Assembly: GCA_036346225.1 (NCBI GenBank)
Contig: JARFIW010001670.1
Span: 3,720,001-3,784,000, forward strand
Reading direction: 5' to 3'
DNA from: Platerodrilus igneus
Taxonomy: Eukaryota; Arthropoda; Insecta; Coleoptera; Lycidae
Length of the DNA: 64,000 nucleotides
Of the stretch, positions 56,054-64,000 are shown piece by piece. A model generated the notes under the pieces. The model was not told the DNA's origin. It ran no database searches and saw nothing but the letters and a program-made list of their open reading frames with translations. The translations under genes and the position numbers were made by a program. How positions within the stretch are numbered: the first letter of the stretch is position 1; the number at the start of each line of letters is the position of its first letter.

Positions 56054-59000
56054 ACAGATACGAAAAACTGCAAGAGACGAAAAAGTTTTTAAACAAAACA
56101 GAAAATTTATTTTGTGTCATAAAATCTACCAGTGGTGCACCTCAAAAAAGTTTAGGAGAAAAAAGAAGGCGTGGCGTCCGAAAAACTACCACCCTGTAAG
56201 TTCTCACAACCATTCGACATGCTCAATGATGTAAGCTCTACAACATAACCTATATTCTAAATTTGATCTTAATATCTCAAAAAGTGCAGGAGATATCAAG
56301 AGAAAACCAAAAAAATTTCGATACTTCAACACACTGTGGATCGGAAACGAAGCGTTTGCGAGCCTATAGTTATATAAATTTTTTAGTCATAAAATTCTCC
56401 AAAAAATCATACGTTTCGTATGTACATGACATTTAGGATCACCATATATATATATTTGTGCTTTTTGTACAAATTATATTTCTAAAACGCTTTAGTAAAA
56501 CGGTAAAATGTTTTCATTCCACTACCAGGTTTTGAATCCGGTATTCCGTATCAAAAATGTAAATTATTGAAATTATTCCTCGTTTAATAATAAATGAACT
56601 CCTTTAACAGCACTAGCAGAAAAAAGTATTGTAATTTTTGTACTTTGTTACGTTTATTTTCAACATATTAATAATAAACACGCTCTCGAATAAATTCCTC
56701 AACTCAAATCCCCTTTGCTTTTAAAACGAAAATTTATTCGATAAATTAAATAGTCTATGCTTTGTTTTAGGTATCCGGTAATTTGTTAAATTCTCCAACA
56801 TAATTAATAATAAATGTGCTTTCTATAAATTTTCATTTTCAACTTATTTATTTCGAAACAACACGTTTATGCTACAATTAAATAGTTTATCTCCTGTTTT
56901 AGGTACCTGTTATCTTGGTATACATTACAACCGCGAATAATAATATTGTCTATTGTTCCGATGTAAAGACTTGTTGAAATAAAGTCGCGCACTATCCGAT
57001 AAAGCCCGGGTTTCCCAGTTTCAATCGCGCTTCGATAAGCGAGGGTTTGCAGTTCGAATTCGTGTTAGTTGAACCACTGTTGAATTTGATTCTTCAGCTT
57101 GTGCGTCAAAGTGTTTACTACATTATTCGTCACCATATTTCAAAAGCGATGCACGTTTGTTTTTTTTTCTGTTCGACAACTAGGAGGTGTCTTGCGTAAA
57201 TTGCTTTTTTTAGCTGGAGGCGAAATGGGTTCTTTATTTATGTCGACCAACTACTTTTGTCTGTAGTACAACTGCTTTTGTCCGTAGACCGCTGCTGCAG
57301 TTATGGTAGCAAGGTAAACAGATCCTGGCAACCATGGCGTTTCTGTGTTGACTTATCCCCGACGGTGTGCGAGCTAAGTATCCGGACATCTACAGGTATG
57401 CAACTCGTTTTCTTTTGTATGTGTCAATGGCATATTCCGTATCAACGTTTGGTGTAGTTACGTGACACTTTAGGACTATTGTTTGTTGCTGCGAATCGAT
57501 ATTATCGCTCTACAGGTCCCAACAACTATTTTTAAACATGCTTGTCAAAAGAACGCACACGTTTATTCGCTTTACTGAGTAGTTTATTTTACAAAAGGTA
57601 TTATGTGAAATTTTAAAAACGTTCAACAAAAGCTCTCATACGTTAATTCTTTCCTCCTGATTAGTTATTTTCCAAAAAGTATTAGGTGAAATTTTAAAAA
57701 CGCTTGGCAAAAGCTCACATATTTATTTACTGCTGATTAATTTTATTTTGTGTAAATACGAGATACGCACTTCGTATCTGATGTACTAAATTGTTCATAT
57801 CATCTAATTGTTTGCTGTGAAAAAAGAACACTTAATTTATTTTCTTTTTGCATGATTGTACAGAATCCTTTATTTATTTTTATGTGTTAATAGATAATCG
57901 TGGGCGATGTGTTTTTTTTTGTTTATTTTTGGTAAGCAGGCGAATCCCTCACTCTCCGCGTTTGGTAGTTAGTCTGGTATTTACTTTTCATCCGGCTACG
58001 TCTAGGTAAGTAGCAACTTTTATCAGTGTAATTTAAAAATATTTTTAGTTTCTTTGATGCAGTAACGCAGTGATTTTTTTTTATTCTGTGGTGTACATTG
58101 TGCATTTGTTATTAATATATTAACCGTGACCATTCAAGAGAAAGATTGCGTCAAATTGTTATTTAAACAACTGTTTTACGTTGCTTTTTCAATCCATCGA
58201 AGGTTTCCAGTATCTTCGCCTACGCTGTCATTATTCTACAACTGCAGTTTGCCACTCCAGAGGAGGCGTAAGCCAAAATCGCTGTGTCTTCTTCTTCTGC
58301 TTCGACACTTCCTTTCCACAAATCCTCTCTAATCCATATTTCTAAACAGTTTTTTAAAATTGATAGAGTAAATTGTATTTTATAAATAATTAAATTTGCT
58401 TTTAAAAATTTAATTAGAATTTGAATAATTTAGTTGAACGATTTAATAATTTACAGTGAATATAATTATGATAATTAGAATACTTATTATTGACTATGTG
58501 CGCGATACTGAAGTATTGGCGACATTACTTATTGCTTATTTTTCGTAATTATGTTTCTGGTACATATAAGAAACTCAATTGACTTCAAAATTTTATATTA
58601 GTACATACACCTACGATTGATGAGGTAACAGTTTGGTTTATGTACGTATGACTGCTCAAAAATATAATAAATGATGTCGCACTTCGTTAACTTTAAGAAC
58701 GTATTAAAAATACAGTTAAAGAACTGTCGCAATTTTAAAATGTTCTGCAACAATTAGCCCGGTTATGGGGCACCGTTCGCACATTTCTTTGTTCAACAAC
58801 GAATTAACAAACTGTTTAGTTGTTCAAAGTCGCAAAAAATCCTACTGATTTTTTTAATACTTTTAATTTTTTCTTCAAATATGGTTGGATTACTAACAAA
58901 TAAATAGGCTTAATAATAAACTCAATTTATTTAAATATTTGCAGTGAGAATATATAATAATCTCTTCAGCTTTTACTATTCACGCCAAGCAATAATTAAA

Positions 59001-59994
59001 ATTTGAATTTTATTATAACGAAATACAGAGAGCTCTACGGGTAAGTGCAGTCTAGGTGTATCCGGAACTAATAAAATATGCCAATATGGCATAATACATC
59101 GTCAAAATTAAGTACTTAATTTAGTTTGATAATAATCATTAGGCACGAATAGATTGAAATGTTTTAAATTATATAATTACTCAAACTCGTGTGTAATTAT
59201 GTCTAATCAAAGCATGAAACTACTGTGTTAGTTATATATTCTTACAATTAATTTAATTAAATGGCTTCCACGTCTAATTAACTGTAGATTTTATTCATTA
59301 CTCTGTTGTATATTTTTAAATTAGCTTCAATACATAGAATAAAACGGACAAATCTTGTTGCACCAATTAAACCTAAAACTAAAGGTCATGACCGAAGAAA
59401 GTAAAGTGAAAAAACAAGCCACCAAACAGAAAGTATACACTACAAATAATATTTCTATAATTATTTGCAAAAGACAAAATACCATTAGTATTAGAGTACT
59501 TGTTTGTTACTTTCTGCAGTTGAATTATAAAGATTGTTTGTGCTTGATAACAACTTGTTTATGTAGCCGATACAATAAAATAAAAGTACACTTTGTTGAG
59601 TATAAAGAAGAGTTTTATTATCAACAGGTAATGGGTCCATACGAATGTCATGTGCTAACAGTTGTTTTGATTACGCGTTTATATTTTTCATTCGGTCAGT
59701 AGTAACTTTGCAGTTAATTATTTGGCAAGGGATCCAAAATTATTGGCACAGGAAAATTGCAAAGATTGGTCGTTTGCCCTCCTGGATTTACAATCTTACC
59801 ATTGATGGCTGCTGTCCCTTACAAAGACTACTTGTTCCTGCACCTCTCTAAGTTGTAGATCACCATCGGTGGAGGTAATCAACCACTTAAATTTCTCCGG
59901 CTATCAATGGATAATACATCTAACATTCCACAGTTTCTTTACTGCTCCATTTACCATTGATTTGCTCTTCACAGAAAATCATAACTTTAGTATT
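56054..59994. other. Long AT-rich interval without supported genes
   Basis: Short frames (57257-57457, 58126-58332, 59355-59702, 59645-59851) lack domains or splice context. A GTTCGAATTCG at 57051-57061 resembles a pol III B box, but no tRNA cloverleaf can be built around it. Confidence 0.45.
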
Positions 59995-60401
59995 TAATTG
60001 ATCTAATTCTTGCCTAAGATCTACTATATTTCATTCATTTCTAACTACCCTTGCTTCAACCACCCCAATTTTACTGTCAAACTATTTTTAAATTCAGTCA
60101 ACTCCTTGGTAGATCTATCTATTCTATCATTTATTTGTTCAAATTTCCTATTCGAGTCCTACTTAACTTCACTTAATGTTTCCGTCATTCGTTCAAACTT
60201 CTTATGTGACTCCTCCCTGCCTTGTCGCATTTCCACCAACATTCCCATAATCAACTCATTTCCTTATTCACCTGACTCTGTCTTCGACTTATCCAAACTA
60301 TCTACTGCCGCATCCATCTCTACTTCCGGTTTATCAAATAGGGCACTATCGCCACTTCCTATCTCCACTCCTTGACTCTTTAACCACTCCTTTTTCAACA
60401 T
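59995..60401 (-). pseudogene. Gag-like coiled-coil N-terminus of an LTR retrotransposon
   Basis: The minus strand from ATG at 60401 reads MLKKEWLKSQGVEIGSGDS, then, past a stop, GMLVEMRQGREESHKKFERM and, past another, DSNRKFEQINDRIDRSTKEL. This is a highly charged heptad-like helix. It is the N-terminal coiled coil common in gag of Gypsy-like insect elements (from memory). The Ser/Leu/Pro-rich plus frame opposite (60010-60375) is its shadow. No LTR or pol was identified. Confidence 0.6.
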
Positions 60402-61447
60402 ACTTTCACACCCAACTTACATACACACCAAATAATCCCAACACGCTAAAAACAATATTTACAAAAATCTATAGCACAATTAACCCCTTCATTAATTCGA
60501 CGTATTTTAAGCGTCCGTGCACAACCGTCTTTTAAATATAAGAATTTCGAACGACAACAACAAACATTTCTAATAAAAACCCACTCTAAACTTCCAACCG
60601 ATATTTTTGTGTCTTGAATTTTCGTTTCAACCGCCAACCATTTAGTATCTAAAGCACGCTTTCCTAATACGCGTATTCAAGCCATCTCACTTTATCCTAT
60701 TTACAAAAATTCTCCTTTCTTACAATATACCCTTTCTATCCTACCATGAGTTCTCCCCATCTCAGTCCAACCTGTATTCTTATATTTTCTCCTTTTTTAC
60801 CGCCAGCTTGCACGTTCTATTCTACCCTAACAATTTAACACTATCACCTGTCACTCTTTCATATACTACGTCTAACAATTTACTCTGTCTATCACATGCA
60901 AGCTACATTGGTCCTTGAAGATGTCAACCACTATTAAATATTATGAACCCTATATTCGTCTTCTTCCCATAAATGCGCAATATATTCATCTTTCTTTGTC
61001 TTAACAACTAATCTGTAACCTATTATAATACTTCTCATTCCACTTTCACACTGACGTCTTATGTAAACATGCTGCATCTCACTCTTGTTTATACCCTCTA
61101 ATTTGTCTTTGTCCCACAAATTGTTTTAAAGCTAAACGAACTCAACAAATGATATCTTTCATCCCCTGCTAGCGCCTGCAAAACACAGTCTTTCCCTATA
61201 TTCTATCGATACGTTTTAGTTCAATTTTCAGCTGCCTTCGTAGAATATATCAGTTTTCGAAGGTTGTTTACCACGCTATTAAACTTTAGTTAGAAATCCT
61301 TGGCAACTATATATTTTTACCCTGTAAATTAATACCTGGAATGCTTGCAACTTATACAGACACGGAGGGGATCCTGCTCAACTTCCTTTTTCATAGCCAA
61401 AAGTTATAATTTAAAAGAAAAGTAGTACTATTGAGTCTTAAAATAAT
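60402..61447. other. Interval without supported genes
   Basis: It may hold leader or LTR of the gag relic on the minus strand, but no repeat partner is in the window. Confidence 0.35.
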
Positions 61448-61787
<340 letters not shown>

Positions 61788-61797
61788 ATATATATAT

Positions 61798-61798
61798 A

Positions 61799-61863
<65 letters not shown>
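61798..61863. repeat. (TAA)n microsatellite, target of the adjoining R4/Dong-like element
   Basis: About 22 TAA/ATA units after a short (AT)n. The non-LTR element sequence begins at its right edge. Confidence 0.95.
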
Positions 61864-61865
<2 letters not shown>

Positions 61866-64000
61866 AACTGTACAATTTCTGATGGTTCGCTACCTATACC
61901 TAATATAGAAGCTGCCACCAGAATTAATCGGAAACGAATAAAATGGACTCGTGACATGAATATTGAAATTATGCGTTCTTTTTACTACATAAACAAGTGC
62001 GATGACACCCCACTTCCAGGTTATAGATGCTTATTACATGCAGATGTCACCAGAAAGTTCCCAAACCTATTTCTAACAGAACAAAACATTGTGGATCGCA
62101 AAAATGTAATAATTAAAAGAAAATACTTAAGCGATACCGAAATTAGCAAAATTCGTGAAGACATGAGTAAATTGCTATATAATAACAAACTCATGGAAGA
62201 AATTCAAGAAACCGAGCCTGAAAGCAATATCCCAGAACATACTGATTCCGAAAATGTGGTAAATGATAATGTTTTAGAAACCTTAATTAGTAATTTTAAA
62301 TTCAATGAAAACTCACATCACTTTGATCGCCCGAACATACCTATTTTTAAATTTAATAAGGAATCACACAAAATAATCCAACAAGTCAACACAGCACTAG
62401 GCCAGTTTATAGCAAATTCAACCGATTTGACACGTATTCAAACCGCCATATACTCTGCAATAGTAACATGCATTAATCTAAACAGACAAAAAGTTATAAA
62501 TCCAATAACATCGAACAGTAAGCCAAATTCAAGAGAACCAAGATGGAAAACAAAATTAATACAACAGATAGACAAACTTCGGGGAAAAATAGATCTTATA
62601 ACGGAATTTTTAAAAGGCATTAAGACTCAAAAGGTTATAAATAAAGTAAACAAAATTTTAAAAGATGATAATTTGGACATACGCACTAAAGTCAAAAATG
62701 AAGTATTAATCATACACCGAGATTCTTTAAGACAAAAACTTCTAGTAAAAGTTTCAAGACTGCGTAGATATAATAAAACTACTAAACGGAAACAACAAAA
62801 TCTTACATTTAAGCTATCCCAAAAACGCTTCTACCAGAATTTAGAAAACAAGGATAAAGATAATAACCCAATATCTTGGACAGAATCGAATAAAGAACAT
62901 TTTTTGGAATTTTGGAATAATATATGGCAACAAACAAAGCCAATAAATAAGAACTCTCTTATTTTCAAACCAATTCAAGAGAATGCCAAAACTATAGGCG
63001 ATATGCCCGATATTCAAATATCAAGTGAAAATATTATCACCACAGTTCGACATTTTTCCAACTGGAAAGCTCCAGGACTAGATAAAATAAGCAACTTTTG
63101 GCTTAAATCATTTCCTTCAATGCACGAGAATTTAGCAAATTCTTTTAATCTTATAATTGAAACCCCTTCAGATTTACCAAGCTTCTTAATGACAGGGAAA
63201 ACTATACTTATACATAAACAAGGTGAAAGAAATGACCTCCGAAACTATAGACCTATAACATGTTTATCTGTGTTGTATAAACTTCTGACGTCAATACTAA
63301 AAGAAAAAATTGAACATCATTGCACGAACAACAGAATTATAGCTGACGAGCAAAAAGGTTGTATCAAGAACAGCATGGGATGCAAAGAACAACTAACCAT
63401 TGATGCTGTAATCATGAACAACGCAAGAATTAAAAAACGAAATCTACATGTTGCGTACATAGACTACAACAAAGCATACGATTCAATCCCCTATGAATGG
63501 TTATTAGAAATACTCACCATCTACAAAATTGATCCAAAAATAATCAATCTGTTAAAGTACGCTATGCAGTTCTGGAAAACTACGCTATCAGTGGAAACCC
63601 AAACGATTGGAACAGTTAACATAAAAAGAGGAATTTTTCAAAACGATAGTTTGAGTCCTCTTTGGTTTTGTTTAGCCTTAAATCCACTTTCTTCACTATT
63701 AAATTCAAGTGGCGCTGGATACAGACTAAATTACAAACACAACACAGAAAATCTAAAACCAATGTCTAATACCGACTATTATAAGTATTTAGGCTTTATG
63801 CAAAACAAAAACCTAAATCATACTAATTTAAAATTCATATATAAAGAGAATTACCAAACAAGACTAACCAAGTTATTAAATTCAAAACTAAATTCCAAGA
63901 ATCTTTTGTTTGCAATTAATACGTGGGCAGTTTCATATTTAAATTACACATTTGGAATATTAAAATAGAGTGAGAGTGATTTAAATGAACTAGATCGTCT
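61864..64000 (+). pseudogene. R4/Dong-like non-LTR retrotransposon reverse transcriptase
   Basis: The 670-codon frame from ATG 61956 is open upstream without a break into the TAA array (RINRKRIKWTRDMNIEIMR), so its true N-terminus is cut off. RT blocks: NWKAPGLDKI (about 369), YRPITCL, ADEQKGCIKNSMGCKEQL, AYIDYNKAYD with the motif A aspartate at about 503, and GIFQNDSLSPLWFCLALNPL (about 559-578). The frame then jumps from GYRLNYKH to TDYYKYLGF. The 100-odd residues with catalytic Y-DD are missing in frame. A TAG at 63966-63968 replaces the conserved tryptophan after FGILK, with the frame open beyond to the window end. A C-terminal restriction-like endonuclease would lie outside. Clade is from motif memory plus the TAA target. 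Confidence 0.8.

Noticed and set aside
57000..57100. Possible tRNA (GTTCGAATTCG B-box-like word)
   Set aside because: No matching A box or foldable cloverleaf at the right distance.
60010..60375. 121-codon plus-strand frame
   Set aside because: Shadow of the minus-strand coiled-coil gag relic.

Overview
The window reads as AT-rich nuclear DNA of an insect. Two short genes for proline/valine-rich secreted cuticular proteins of the Vajk type are the only host genes I can support. Nearly everything else recognisable is transposon-derived: two BEL/Pao LTR elements, several RTE-like non-LTR copies, an R4/Dong-like non-LTR element, hAT, PIF/Harbinger, mariner and DUF4817-type DNA transposons, a tRNA-derived SINE and small inverted-repeat elements. 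The order cannot be fixed from sequence alone.

Layout. 1-4.3 kb: 3' part of an RTE-like element, related fragments, and a foldback element. 4.7-11.0 kb: BEL/Pao element 1 on the minus strand, with 369-bp LTRs differing at about six positions. 11.2-15.4 kb: a compact, all-plus-strand, virus-like gene cassette: Psq-type HTH, packaging-type ATPase, a conserved DUF8207-like protein, a fibre-like repeat protein, a DDE integrase and a possible RNase H-fold protein. 15.9-18.3 kb: SINE with a 14-bp target-site duplication, duplicated repeats, dead mariner. 20.0-21.1 kb: cuticular gene 1. 24.6-26.8 kb: gag relic and a 39-bp coding repeat. 29.6-32.4 kb: 93-bp minisatellite and a second RTE-like family. 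33.8-35.8 kb: PIF/Harbinger transposase and Myb/SANT partner. 36.8-37.6 kb: cuticular gene 2. 41.9-43.5 kb: inverted copy of the first RTE-like element. 44.7-47.9 kb: complete but dead hAT element with 8-bp TSD and a nested 266-bp MITE. 48.6-49.3 kb: transposase relic. 49.9-56.1 kb: degenerate BEL/Pao element 2 with a perfect 5-bp TSD. 60.0-60.4 kb: coiled-coil gag relic. 61.4-64.0 kb: hammerhead ribozyme inside a small inverted repeat, long (GT)n/(TAA)n arrays, then an R4/Dong-like reverse transcriptase beginning at the TAA array.

The two cuticular genes share promoter type, a four-codon first coding exon, a phase-0 mini-intron and a proline/valine core, so they are probably a tandem pair spread apart by transposon insertions. 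The cassette at 11.2-15.4 kb is the most unusual feature. It has integration and packaging functions and a fibre-like protein, but no DNA polymerase B, protease or large capsid ORF that I can recognise. It looks like a decaying copy of a virus-like or Polinton-related mobile element.

Family assignments are from memory of motifs; no database was searched.
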